Shown: piece after piece, positions 1 through 8,274 of the stretch
Layout: each line of letters starts with the position of its first letter
Position numbering within the stretch: position 1 is the stretch's first letter
Origin: Bacteroidota bacterium
GTDB lineage: Bacteria > Bacteroidota > Bacteroidia > Bacteroidales > JADFUO01
NCBI GenBank assembly: GCA_015222115.1
Contig: JADFUO010000335.1
Coordinates: 1 to 17,025, forward strand
Length of the DNA: 17,025 nucleotides
Direction of reading: 5' to 3'
The notes under the pieces: generated by a model
The model's database searches: none
The model's input: only the letters and a program-made list of their open reading frames with translations
Told to the model about the DNA's origin: nothing
Position numbers and translations under genes: made by a program

Positions 1-23
1 AGCTACGAGTATAAAAGTTTAAA

Positions 24-187
24 GGTATCCAGATGACTGAAAGAAATCCGTATGGGCGGACGCCCTTTGGTTATATGGGTATAAAGGTATAAAGGTATAG
101 GGGTATAAAGGTATAGGGGTATGTGGTCCCTTATTTCCCTTATTCCCCCTATTTCCCTTACACCCGCAGGGCGTCCGTATGGATACC
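24..187. repeat. Low-complexity element bounded by an inverted repeat
   Basis: A non-coding stretch lies upstream of icmF. Its core (about 77-122) is a run of 8-bp units of the form GGTATAAA or GGTATAGG, followed by pyrimidine-rich CCCTTATT-like units. The core is enclosed by a perfect 10-bp inverted repeat, CGGACGCCCT at 57-66 and its complement at 168-177, and by an outer pair GGTATCC at 24-30 and GGATACC at 181-187. The 9-mer TCCGTATGG also occurs directly at 47-55 and 174-182. A reading frame crosses the element on the minus strand, but it is only Tyr/Leu/Pro repeats from the low-complexity DNA and I do not call it a gene. The bounded structure suggests a small dispersed repeat or a decayed non-autonomous element. 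No transposase is present. Confidence 0.6.
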
Positions 188-243
188 CCAATTCAATAAT
201 AATATTTGTTATTTATTAATTATAGACAAGTTTAAGTATATTT

Positions 244-3200
244 ATGAAAACAAAAGCACCATATAAACCTAAGAATCACATAAGAATAGTAACTGCAGCT
301 TCTTTATTTGACGGGCATGATGCATCAATAAATATAATGAGGCGAATAATACAGGCAACAGGTGCCGAAGTTATACATCTCGGTCATAATCGTTCTGTTC
401 AGGAAATTGTTGATTGTGCTGTTCAGGAAGATGTTCAGGCAATAGCAATTACTTCCTACCAGGGAGGGCACATTGAATTTTTTAAGTATATGTATGACTT
501 ATTAAAAGAAAAAGGATGTCAACATATCAGGATTACCGGTGGTGGTGGTGGTGTAATCCTTCCTGATGAAATAAAAGAATTGCATGATTATGGAATTGCC
601 CGTATATATTCACCTGATGATGGAAGAAAAATGGGTTTACAGGGAATGATTAATGATACACTTAAAATAGCAGATTTCCCAACAGGTAAAAACAGCAACA
701 TTAAAATTGAAGATATTGAGAATAAAAATATTAATTCAATAGCCCATGCTATTTCTGCTGCCGAAAATTATCCCGAAACAATTAAAAGTTTTATGGATAA
801 AATAAAAAAAGAAATAAAAAGCAGAAAATCTCCTGTTTTAGGAATTACCGGTACCGGCGGTTCAGGCAAATCATCTTTAGTGGATGAGATTGTCAGAAGG
901 TTTTTAGCTGATTTCCCTGATAAAACAATTGCGATAATTTCTGTTGACCCTTCAAAACGCAAAACAGGAGGTGCCTTGCTTGGCGACAGGATAAGGATGA
1001 ATTCAATTGACGATCCGAGAGTTTATATGCGTTCATTGGCTACAAGGCAATCCAATCTTGCCATGTCAAAATATGTAAGAGATGCAGAGAGTATTGTGCA
1101 GGCAGCAAATTATGATCTGATTATTCTGGAAACCTCAGGAATTGGGCAATCGGATACTGAAATAATTGACCATAGTGATATTGCAATGTATGTTATGACA
1201 CCTGATTATGGTGCAGCTACACAGTTGGAAAAAATTGATATGCTTGATTTTGCCGACATTATTGCTCTGAATAAATTTGATAAAAGAGGCGCTTTGGATG
1301 CTTTGCGCGATATTAAAAAACAATATGCCCGTAATCATCAGATTTGGGATGCAGATATTGATACAATGCCTGTTTATGGCACGATTGCTTCACAATTTAA
1401 TGACCCGGGAGTTAATCAGCTATACCTCGCATTGATTAAAATAATCAAAGAAAAAACAGGTGTTGATTTTAAATCATCAATGAAAGCAGAGGATGAAACA
1501 CCTGAAAAAATATACATAATTCCACCTAATCGTACAAGATATCTTTCTGAGATTTCAGAAACTATAAGAAATTATAATAAATGGACAGAAGACCAGGCAG
1601 AAATAGCTCAAAGACTTCACAGTATCCAAAAATCAATAGATGTTATAAATTCCTCTTTTGAAAAAAAAGACAGGGGGTTTGATAAAGCCGTATTAGTTGA
1701 CCAGTTACGAAATGTTTACAAAGAGGTTGAACTAAACCTTGATGGTTTTAATAAAGAAATTCTAAAAGAATGGGATAATAAGAAACAATCTTATGAAGAT
1801 GAATATTTTACTTTTAAAGTAAGAGATAAGATATTTAAAATTGAAACTCATACAGAGTCATTGTCTCATCTGAAAATCCCGAAAATTTCATTTCCTAAAT
1901 ACAAAAACTGGGGTGATATTTTGAAGTGGGTTCTAAGAGAGAATGTTCCGGGTGAATTTCCTTTTGCTGCCGGTGTTTTTCCGTTTAAGCGTGAAGGCGA
2001 AGACCCAACCAGAATGTTTGCCGGTGAAGGCGGGCCCGAGAGAACCAACAGACGGTTTCATTATGTTTCATTAGGAATGCCTGCAAAACGCCTGTCAACT
2101 GCGTTTGATTCTGTAACCCTGTATGGTCAGGACCCTGATATACGTCCTGATATTTATGGTAAAATTGGCAATTCAGGTGTTTCTATTTCCTGTCTTGATG
2201 ATTTGAAAAAACTTTATTCAGGATTTGATTTATCCGATCCCAAGACTTCGGTTTCAATGACAATTAATGGTCCGGCTCCCACAATGGTTGGGTATTTTAT
2301 GAATGCAGCAATTGATCAGCAGTGCGAAATTTACATCAGGGAAAATGGGCTTGAACAAGAAGTTGAAAAGAAAATTGAGGATATTTACAAAAAGAAAGCT
2401 ACGGTACGTCCCCGATATCAGGGCGATTTACCTGAAGGAAATGATGGTCTGGGATTGATGTTGCTTGGAGTTACAGGAGATATGGTGTTACCTAAAGATG
2501 TTTATGAAAAAATTAAAGCTGAGACAATTAGCAGAGTTCGCGGAACAGTTCAGGCTGATATTTTAAAAGAAGACCAGGCTCAAAATACTTGTATTTATTC
2601 AACTGATTTTTCATTAAAGTTAATGGGAGATGTTCAGGCATACTTCAATGAACATAATGTAGGGAATTTTTATTCGGTTTCAATTTCGGGCTATCATATT
2701 GCCGAAGCAGGTGCAAACCCGATTTCACAACTTGCTTTTACTCTTGCAAACGGATTTACTTATGTTGAATATTATCTTTACAGAGGAATGGACATAAATA
2801 AATTTGCACCGAATTTATCATTCTTTTTCTCAAACGGAATTGACCCTGAATATTCGGTAATGGGGCGCGTTGCAAGACTTATATGGTCAAAAGCAATGAA
2901 GATGAAATACGGTGCTGATGAACGATCGCAAAAATTAAAATATCATATTCAAACATCAGGGCGCTCATTACATGCCCAGGAAATTGACTTTAATGATATC
3001 AGAACAACATTACAAGCTTTATATGCTATTTATGATAATTGCAATTCGTTGCATACCAATGCTTATGATGAAGCCATTACAACTCCTACAGAAGAATCGG
3101 TACGGAGGGCGATGGCTATTCAGATGATAATTAATCATGAATTAGGACTGGCAAAAAATCAAAATCCTTTACAAGGCTCGTTCATTATTGATGAATTAAC

Positions 3201-3639
3201 TGATTTGGTTGAAGAGGCAGTGTTGGCTGAATTTGACAGAATTACGGAAAGAGGCGGGGTTTTAGGTGCTATGGAAACCATGTATCAGCGAAGTAAAATA
3301 CAGGAAGAATCACTATATTACGAAACCCTGAAACATACCGGAGAATTGCCGATAATGGGTGTTAATACATTTTTATCATCCAAAGGCTCGCCCACAATTA
3401 TTCCGGGTGAAGTAATCCGTGCTACTGAAAAAGAAAAAGAATACCAGATTAATATGTTGGAACAACTTCACAAAACTTATGCTGAAGAATCTGAAAAACT
3501 GCTGAAAGAATTAAAAAAAGCCGCAATTTCGAATAAAAACATTTTTGAAAGCTTAATGGAAGTATCAAAATATTGCTCAATCGGTCAGGTTACCGAAGCC
3601 TTGTTTGGAGTTGGAGGACAGTACAGAAGAAATATGTAA
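244..3639 (+). CDS. icmF: Fused isobutyryl-CoA mutase IcmF (B12 domain, G-protein chaperone, mutase)
   Basis: The 1131-residue protein has the three-part IcmF order. Residues ~11-145 are a B12-binding domain with DGHD (His25 is the expected lower cobalt ligand) and a run of Gly at 99-103. Residues ~198-420 are a MeaB-like GTPase with P-loop GTGGSGKS (203-210), the ETSG segment (296-299) and NKFD (343-346) for guanine binding. Residues ~555-1131 are the mutase barrel. Phe592 and Gln780 align with the positions held by Tyr89 and Arg207 in Propionibacterium methylmalonyl-CoA mutase. That Phe/Gln pair marks isobutyryl-CoA/butyryl-CoA mutases. The fused GTPase normally loads and protects adenosylcobalamin. 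The start is an ATG with no Shine-Dalgarno sequence. The gene is 48 bp upstream of the butyrate-kinase-like gene on the same strand, so the two may be co-transcribed and concern C4 acyl-CoA interconversion. Length and motifs are complete. A related mutase such as pivalyl-CoA mutase is possible but less likely. Confidence 0.93.
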   Translation: MKTKAPYKPKNHIRIVTAASLFDGHDASINIMRRIIQATGAEVIHLGHNRSVQEIVDCAVQEDVQAIAITSYQGGHIEFFKYMYDLLKEKGCQHIRITGGGGGVILPDEIKELHDYGIARIYSPDDGRKMGLQGMINDTLKIADFPTGKNSNIKIEDIENKNINSIAHAISAAENYPETIKSFMDKIKKEIKSRKSPVLGITGTGGSGKSSLVDEIVRRFLADFPDKTIAIISVDPSKRKTGGALLGDRIRMNSIDDPRVYMRSLATRQSNLAMSKYVRDAESIVQAANYDLIILETSGIGQSDTEIIDHSDIAMYVMTPDYGAATQLEKIDMLDFADIIALNKFDKRGALDALRDIKKQYARNHQIWDADIDTMPVYGTIASQFNDPGVNQLYLALIKIIKEKTGVDFKSSMKAEDETPEKIYIIPPNRTRYLSEISETIRNYNKWTEDQAEIAQRLHSIQKSIDVINSSFEKKDRGFDKAVLVDQLRNVYKEVELNLDGFNKEILKEWDNKKQSYEDEYFTFKVRDKIFKIETHTESLSHLKIPKISFPKYKNWGDILKWVLRENVPGEFPFAAGVFPFKREGEDPTRMFAGEGGPERTNRRFHYVSLGMPAKRLSTAFDSVTLYGQDPDIRPDIYGKIGNSGVSISCLDDLKKLYSGFDLSDPKTSVSMTINGPAPTMVGYFMNAAIDQQCEIYIRENGLEQEVEKKIEDIYKKKATVRPRYQGDLPEGNDGLGLMLLGVTGDMVLPKDVYEKIKAETISRVRGTVQADILKEDQAQNTCIYSTDFSLKLMGDVQAYFNEHNVGNFYSVSISGYHIAEAGANPISQLAFTLANGFTYVEYYLYRGMDINKFAPNLSFFFSNGIDPEYSVMGRVARLIWSKAMKMKYGADERSQKLKYHIQTSGRSLHAQEIDFNDIRTTLQALYAIYDNCNSLHTNAYDEAITTPTEESVRRAMAIQMIINHELGLAKNQNPLQGSFIIDELTDLVEEAVLAEFDRITERGGVLGAMETMYQRSKIQEESLYYETLKHTGELPIMGVNTFLSSKGSPTIIPGEVIRATEKEKEYQINMLEQLHKTYAEESEKLLKELKKAAISNKNIFESLMEVSKYCSIGQVTEALFGVGGQYRRNM

Positions 3640-3687
3640 ATTTGGAATAATTAATATAATTTTGAAAAAAAATTAAATTTAGAATAT

Positions 3688-4764
3688 ATGATTTCACAAA
3701 AAATATTAGTGGTATATCCTGCAATAAACTCAACTTTTGTTGCAGTGTATATGGGTTCTGATATGATATTTTTAAAAAATATTAAACATCAGGAAGAAGA
3801 GTTAAATAAACTAAAAAATATTAAAGAACAGAAGGATTTCAGAAAGGACCTTGTTTTAAAGGTTTTAAAAGAAAATGACATAGATATTAATCGTGTTGAA
3901 ATGGTTATGGCTCGCAGCGGTATGTTAAAACCTTTAAAATCGGGTGTTTATGTAGTTAATGAGAAAATGCTGGAAGACCTGAGACTTGGTACTTATGGGA
4001 AACATCCAATGAATCTTGGCGGAATTATGGCTTATGAAATTGCTTCTTCGATCAATAAGAAAGCTTATATGGCCGATCCTATTGTGGTTGATGAATTAGA
4101 CGAAGTGGCAAGAGTTACCGGTCATCCGTTATTCAAAAGGAAATCTGTATTTCATGCGTTAAATCATAAACATTTTGCCAGGAAATATGCAAAGTCACAA
4201 AATAAAAATTATGAAGATCTTAATTTAATAGTAGCCCATATCGGAATAGGAGGTATTTCAATCGGAGCTCATAAAAATGGCAGGGTAATTGACGTTAATC
4301 AGTCGTTTGATGGAGATGGGCCGTTTACAATTTCAAGAACCGGATCATTGCCTTCCGGAGATCTGGTAAGGTTATGTTTTAGCGGAAAATATACAGAAGA
4401 AGAAATTATTAGGATGATCACAAAAGAAGGCGGTTATACAGCTTATCTTGGCACAAGCAATTTGGATGAAATTGACCAGAAAATTAGTTCCGGCGACGAA
4501 ACAACCTTATTTTATTCTTATGCCTTAGCTTATCAGGTTTCAAAAGAAATTGGAGCTATGTCAACAGTGCTTGAAGGTAATGTTGATGCTATCCTTTTAA
4601 CCGGAAATATTTTTAACAGTGAAAAATTTCTTGCTAACGTATCAAAAAGAGTAGGAAGTATTGCACCTATTGCATTGTATCCCAGTCAACTTGATTTTGA
4701 GGCATTAGCATTGAACGGTTTAAGAGTTATGAAAGGAGAAGTTGAAGTTCTTGAATATAAATAA
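3688..4764 (+). CDS. Butyrate-kinase-like ASKHA protein with eroded active-site motifs
   Basis: The 358 residues are the normal length of butyrate kinase and similarity covers the whole chain. Examples are the ARSGMLKP segment (75-82), VVDELDEV (133-140), FHALNHKHFARKYA (155-168), VAHIGIGG (182-189) and DGDGPFTISRTGSLPSGDL (208-226). Butyrate kinase makes butyryl phosphate and ADP from butyrate and ATP, or runs in reverse in fermentation. Several normally invariant residues have changed. The N-terminal NPGSTSTK phosphate motif reads YPAINSTF (10-17), so its Asn and Lys are gone. The LTGG nucleotide motif reads LTGN (304-307). The C-terminal GEDE segment reads SQLD (333-336). The frame is intact, so this looks like a conserved divergent paralog rather than a decayed gene. 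No phosphotransbutyrylase is in the window. It follows icmF, so isobutyryl or butyryl compounds are the obvious candidate ligands. Activity as a kinase is doubtful. Confidence 0.8.
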   Translation: MISQKILVVYPAINSTFVAVYMGSDMIFLKNIKHQEEELNKLKNIKEQKDFRKDLVLKVLKENDIDINRVEMVMARSGMLKPLKSGVYVVNEKMLEDLRLGTYGKHPMNLGGIMAYEIASSINKKAYMADPIVVDELDEVARVTGHPLFKRKSVFHALNHKHFARKYAKSQNKNYEDLNLIVAHIGIGGISIGAHKNGRVIDVNQSFDGDGPFTISRTGSLPSGDLVRLCFSGKYTEEEIIRMITKEGGYTAYLGTSNLDEIDQKISSGDETTLFYSYALAYQVSKEIGAMSTVLEGNVDAILLTGNIFNSEKFLANVSKRVGSIAPIALYPSQLDFEALALNGLRVMKGEVEVLEYK

Positions 4765-4844
4765 TTTAATAATTATATATAATGATAAACTGGTTAGAAG
4801 AAGCAGAAGAGGAAGTTAAAAAAACATAAGGATAAAGACAGAAT

Positions 4845-6791
4845 TTATTTTAATTCAGGGCGATCCTTATAATAATTTAATGATTCTGGGTTAGCAAATG
4901 CATCCTTGTTTTTCACTTCTTCACCATGAATTATTTTCTTAACTGCAATTTCTACTTTTTTCCCATTGATAGTGTAAGGAACATCAGGGACATCAAGAAT
5001 AACAGCAGGGACATGTCGCGGGCTACAATTTGTTCGTATTATGGAAGCAATTTTTTTCTTCAGTTCATCAGTAAGGTTGAATTTGTTATTTAATTTGACA
5101 AATAAGATCACACGTTCATCATCCTCAAATTTTTGCCCCACAACAACCGAATCATCAATTTCTTCCATGTTTTCAACCACACGGTAGATTTCAGAAGTAC
5201 CTATTCGAACACCACCGGGATTTAAAGTTGCATCCGAGCGTCCGAACATTGTAATGCCACCATGTTCGCTGATACGAATGTAATCACCATGCCACCATAT
5301 ATTTTCATAAACTGTAAAATAGGCATTTTTATATTTTTCTCTGTTTTCATCATTCCAGAAATATATCGGCATGGAAGGAAAAGCGGATTTACAAACCAGT
5401 TCGCCTTTATCCCCGATAATCGTATTACCATTTTCATCAAAACTGTCAACGTCCATACCTAATCCGCGACATTGAATTTCGCCTTTATAAACCGGCAGAA
5501 TTGGATTTCCCAATACAAAACATGAGATAATATCAGTACCCCCTGAAATTGAAGATAACTGAACATCTTTTTTCCATTTATTATAAACGTATTCAAAGCT
5601 TTCATCTGATAAGGGAGAGCCGGTTGAAGTAATTGCTTTCAGTTTCGGGAAATCGGAAATTTTTTTAGGTACAACACCCGCAGCTTCAAGCGAGGCAATA
5701 TATTTTGCACTCGTCCCGAAAATTGAAATGTCCAGTTCATCAGCCATTTTAAGCAAAGCATCAGGTGCGGGATAAAACGGGTTTCCATCATAACAAACAA
5801 TGGTAGCTCCAACTGCCAGTGAACTAATAAACCAGTTCCACATCATCCAGCCACAGGTGGTAAAATAAAAGATTACATCATCTTCCGTAAGATCGCAATG
5901 CAGAATTAATTCCTTTAAGTGTTGAATTAATGTACCTCCTGCTGAATGGACAATACTTTTCGGAAGTCCTGTTGTTCCGGATGAATACATTATGTAAAGC
6001 GGATGATCAAAAGGTAATTGTTCAAAGGTCATTTCTTCTTTTGAGGGTTGAGCCAGGTCTTCCCAACTCATGGCTTTTGGCATTGTTTCTAAATCCGGAT
6101 TACCTGTATATTTTATCATCACTACATTTTCAACAGATGGTAATTTATCAAGGATGCCTTTTAACTTTTCCTGCGAATCAAATATTTTACCTTTAAAATA
6201 ATAGCCGTCTGCCGAAAAAATGATTTTGGGTTCTATCTGGCTGAACCGGTCAAGCACACCTTTAATTCCAAAGTCGGGAGATGAAGATGACCAGATTGCG
6301 CCTATTGAAGAAGCAGCAAGCATGGCAATTATTGTTTCGGGCATGTTGGGCATGAACCCGGCAACACGATCGCCTTTTTTTATGCCGAGTCTTTTCAAGC
6401 CTTCAGCTACTTTGTGAACTTCATCAAACAGCTCTTTATATGTAATTGTTTTTTTTACTTTATCTTCTCCACGGAAAATAATTGCCTGATGGTTATCTCT
6501 TCGCCGGAGCAGGTTTTCGGCATAATTTAATCGTGCACTGCTGAACCACTCAGCTCCCGGCATTTTTTTTGGTTCATCAACTACTTTATCATATTTTTTT
6601 GAATAAATAATTTGAGAATAATCCCAAAATTCTCCCCAAAAATCGGCAATATTTTCAATACTCCATTGATGAAGATTGTAATAATCTTTAATATCCTGAT
6701 TATACTTTTTCCTGATCACATTAAGGAATTCATTCATCTGTGATCTTTCTGCGTTTTCTTTTTTTGGTTGCCAAAGGGTTTTATATTTCAT
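4845..6791 (-). CDS. aacS: Acetoacetyl-CoA synthetase (acetoacetate--CoA ligase)
   Basis: This adenylate-forming ligase activates acetoacetate with ATP and CoA. With start ATG at 6791 it has 648 residues, the usual AacS length. An upstream in-frame TTG at 6818 is a less likely start. The N-terminal ACAS segment carries WxPKKENAERSQMNEF and FWGEFWDYSQI, both typical of AacS. The ATP/AMP signature YIMYSSGTTGLPK lies at ~266-278. The hinge-region motif GRSDATLNPGGVRIG lies at ~517-531. The catalytic Lys sits in TINGKK near residue 611. It is the last minus-strand gene and converges on the butyrate-kinase-like gene with an 80-bp gap. A 308-bp interval separates it from the acyl-CoA dehydrogenase, so it may have its own promoter. 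It would recapture the acetoacetate released by HMG-CoA lyase, which fits the leucine-degradation context. Confidence 0.93.
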   Translation of the reverse strand: MKYKTLWQPKKENAERSQMNEFLNVIRKKYNQDIKDYYNLHQWSIENIADFWGEFWDYSQIIYSKKYDKVVDEPKKMPGAEWFSSARLNYAENLLRRRDNHQAIIFRGEDKVKKTITYKELFDEVHKVAEGLKRLGIKKGDRVAGFMPNMPETIIAMLAASSIGAIWSSSSPDFGIKGVLDRFSQIEPKIIFSADGYYFKGKIFDSQEKLKGILDKLPSVENVVMIKYTGNPDLETMPKAMSWEDLAQPSKEEMTFEQLPFDHPLYIMYSSGTTGLPKSIVHSAGGTLIQHLKELILHCDLTEDDVIFYFTTCGWMMWNWFISSLAVGATIVCYDGNPFYPAPDALLKMADELDISIFGTSAKYIASLEAAGVVPKKISDFPKLKAITSTGSPLSDESFEYVYNKWKKDVQLSSISGGTDIISCFVLGNPILPVYKGEIQCRGLGMDVDSFDENGNTIIGDKGELVCKSAFPSMPIYFWNDENREKYKNAYFTVYENIWWHGDYIRISEHGGITMFGRSDATLNPGGVRIGTSEIYRVVENMEEIDDSVVVGQKFEDDERVILFVKLNNKFNLTDELKKKIASIIRTNCSPRHVPAVILDVPDVPYTINGKKVEIAVKKIIHGEEVKNKDAFANPESLNYYKDRPELK

Positions 6792-6801
6792 ATTGGTAAG
6801 T

Positions 6802-6819
6802 TTTGGTATTAAGACCAAA
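6802..6819. promoter_or_regulatory. Dyad just upstream of aacS (possible operator or 5' UTR hairpin)
   Basis: The perfect 6-bp arms TTTGGT (6802-6807) and ACCAAA (6814-6819) are separated by 6 bp. The dyad ends 10 bp before the aacS ATG on the minus strand. Its position suits a repressor site or a leader hairpin. No partner regulator is seen in the window. A short AT-rich dyad like this could be chance. Confidence 0.25.
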
Positions 6820-6876
6820 TTTCGTCATTTTTTTGAAAATACAGGTCTTTTTATTATTTTTTGCGACTATCAGGTC

Positions 6877-7052
6877 GTCCCGATGGGACTTTCATTAGCT
6901 TGGGTTTACTAACTAACCGGACTTCCGTCCGGTTTATAAATAGATTGTCCCTAACGAGACTTAATTATTTATTTTTGTTTTTCAAGTTCCGTATGAACGT
7001 TCTGTTTGTAGCTCTGAACAGCCTGTCCCGAAATTTCGGGAGTAGTTCAGAG
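6877..7052. repeat. Cluster of short palindromes in the 308-bp gap between aacS and the acyl-CoA dehydrogenase
   Basis: The gap 6792-7099 has no convincing gene. It contains GTCCC-GAT-GGGAC (6877-6889), an 8-bp stem with a 4-nt loop AACCGGAC/GTCCGGTT (6915-6934), and a strong nested structure at 7012-7052. In the last, the outer arms CTCTGAAC/GTTCAGAG enclose the perfect 16-bp palindrome TCCCGAAATTTCGGGA (7026-7041). A weaker TCAGG/CCTGA pair lies at about 7083-7097. None is followed by a T-run in the minus direction, so these do not look like ordinary intrinsic terminators. They resemble short dispersed palindromes. They could still insulate transcripts or pause RNA polymerase between the two minus-strand genes. 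Confidence 0.6.
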
Positions 7053-7099
7053 ATAAATGATAATCAATAATGTAAAATCCTGTCAGGGATGACCTGATT

Positions 7100-8245
7100 T
7101 CAGACCCCAATATATCTTGAAATAACCAGTCGCTGGATTTCGGAAGTACCTTCGCCAATTTGTAATAAACGCTGATCGCGGTAAAATCGTTCAACATCAT
7201 AATCTTTCATTAAACCATAACCACCATGAAGCTGGACAGCTTCATCAGCTACTTGCTTGGCAATTTCCGAGCAATAAAGTTTTGACATTGCAGCTTCTTT
7301 CCCGAAAGGTTTATTGTTGTCTTTCAGCCAGCATGCTTTGTAAAGCAGGTTACGAGCCAGTTCGATTTTTGTTGCCATATCTGCAAGTTTAAAAGCATTG
7401 ACCTGGAATTTACAGATTGGCTTACGGAATTGTTTTCGTTCCTGTGAATATTGCAATGCCAGTTCAAAAGCACCCTGGGCGCAACCTAAGCCCATTGCAG
7501 CGATTGACAATCTTCCGTTATCAAGTGTGCTTAACATAATTTTTGAGCCCTGACCGATTTTACCTAAAAGATTTTCTTCAGGCACTTTGCAATCATCAAA
7601 ATAAAGTTCGGCTGTGTCTGAAGCTCTCCACATCATCTTGCCATGCATGGTCACTTGCTTAAATCCGGGTGTTCCTTTTTCAACAATAATACATGTGAAT
7701 TCTTTTTTCCCGTCTTTTTCTCCGGATACTGCCTGAACAGTAGAGCCAATGGAAATATCTGCTGAACCATTAGTAATGAAAATCTTTGATCCGTTTATTA
7801 TCCATTCTCCGTTTTCCAATATTGCTTTGGTTTTTGTTCCTCTGGAATCTGAGCCGGCATCGGGTTCTGTAAGTCCGAATCCCCATAAAGCATCGCCTGT
7901 GCAAAGTTGAGGCAGGTATTTCATTTTTTGTTCTTCTGTTCCGTAATAGTAAAGCGGTCCTATTCCAAGCGAATTATGTGCCGCAAGTGTTGCTGCCTGT
8001 GAACCGTCAACTCTTGCAATTTCTTCAACTGCAATTATGTAAGATAAATCATCCAAACCTTGTCCACCATATTTTTCGGGTAAATACATACCAAATAATC
8101 CGAGCTCCCCGATTTTTTTGGTCAATTCAACAGAAAACTCAGCCTTTTCATCAAGATCTTTGGCTACGGGTTTTATTTCTCTTTCTGCGAAATCTCTTAC
8201 GGTTTCCCTGATAAGTTGTTGTTCTTCTGTTAATTCAAAATTCAT
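7100..8245 (-). CDS. Acyl-CoA dehydrogenase (short/branched-chain type)
   Basis: The 381-residue FAD flavoprotein would oxidise an acyl-CoA to the 2-enoyl-CoA and pass electrons to ETF. Domain order is the standard helical N-domain, beta domain and helical C-domain. Signature segments are GFGLTEPDAGSDSRG (~122-136), QERKQFRKPICKFQ (~268-281) and QLHGGYGLMKDYDVER (~338-353). The base is probably Glu365 in the C-terminal IGEGTSEIQR segment, the usual place in butyryl- and medium-chain enzymes. Isovaleryl-CoA dehydrogenases generally have Ala or Gly there and carry their Glu in the LDLER helix. Here that helix reads LDNGR, with Gly244. So although the locus position suggests isovaleryl-CoA dehydrogenase (LiuA), the active-site layout points to a straight-chain or 2-methyl-branched substrate. 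It begins 29 bp after the fusion carboxyltransferase gene, so the two are probably co-transcribed. Confidence 0.92.
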   Translation of the reverse strand: MNFELTEEQQLIRETVRDFAEREIKPVAKDLDEKAEFSVELTKKIGELGLFGMYLPEKYGGQGLDDLSYIIAVEEIARVDGSQAATLAAHNSLGIGPLYYYGTEEQKMKYLPQLCTGDALWGFGLTEPDAGSDSRGTKTKAILENGEWIINGSKIFITNGSADISIGSTVQAVSGEKDGKKEFTCIIVEKGTPGFKQVTMHGKMMWRASDTAELYFDDCKVPEENLLGKIGQGSKIMLSTLDNGRLSIAAMGLGCAQGAFELALQYSQERKQFRKPICKFQVNAFKLADMATKIELARNLLYKACWLKDNNKPFGKEAAMSKLYCSEIAKQVADEAVQLHGGYGLMKDYDVERFYRDQRLLQIGEGTSEIQRLVISRYIGV

Positions 8246-8274
8246 ATCTTTTTTATGTTGTTAATATTTTTGTT

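Noticed and set aside
3..191. Minus-strand reading frame rich in Tyr-Leu-Pro repeats
   Set aside because: It is a translation of the octamer repeat and its flanks, with no domain or start signal; treated as part of the repeat element.
244..3639. Call as methylmalonyl-CoA mutase
   Set aside because: The three-domain IcmF order and the Phe592/Gln780 pair in place of Tyr/Arg argue for isobutyryl-CoA mutase.
4782..4829. 15-codon frame MINWLEEAEEEVKKT between the kinase-like gene and aacS
   Set aside because: It has no Shine-Dalgarno sequence, is very short, and lies in a convergent gap. It could be the remnant of a gene start but cannot be supported.
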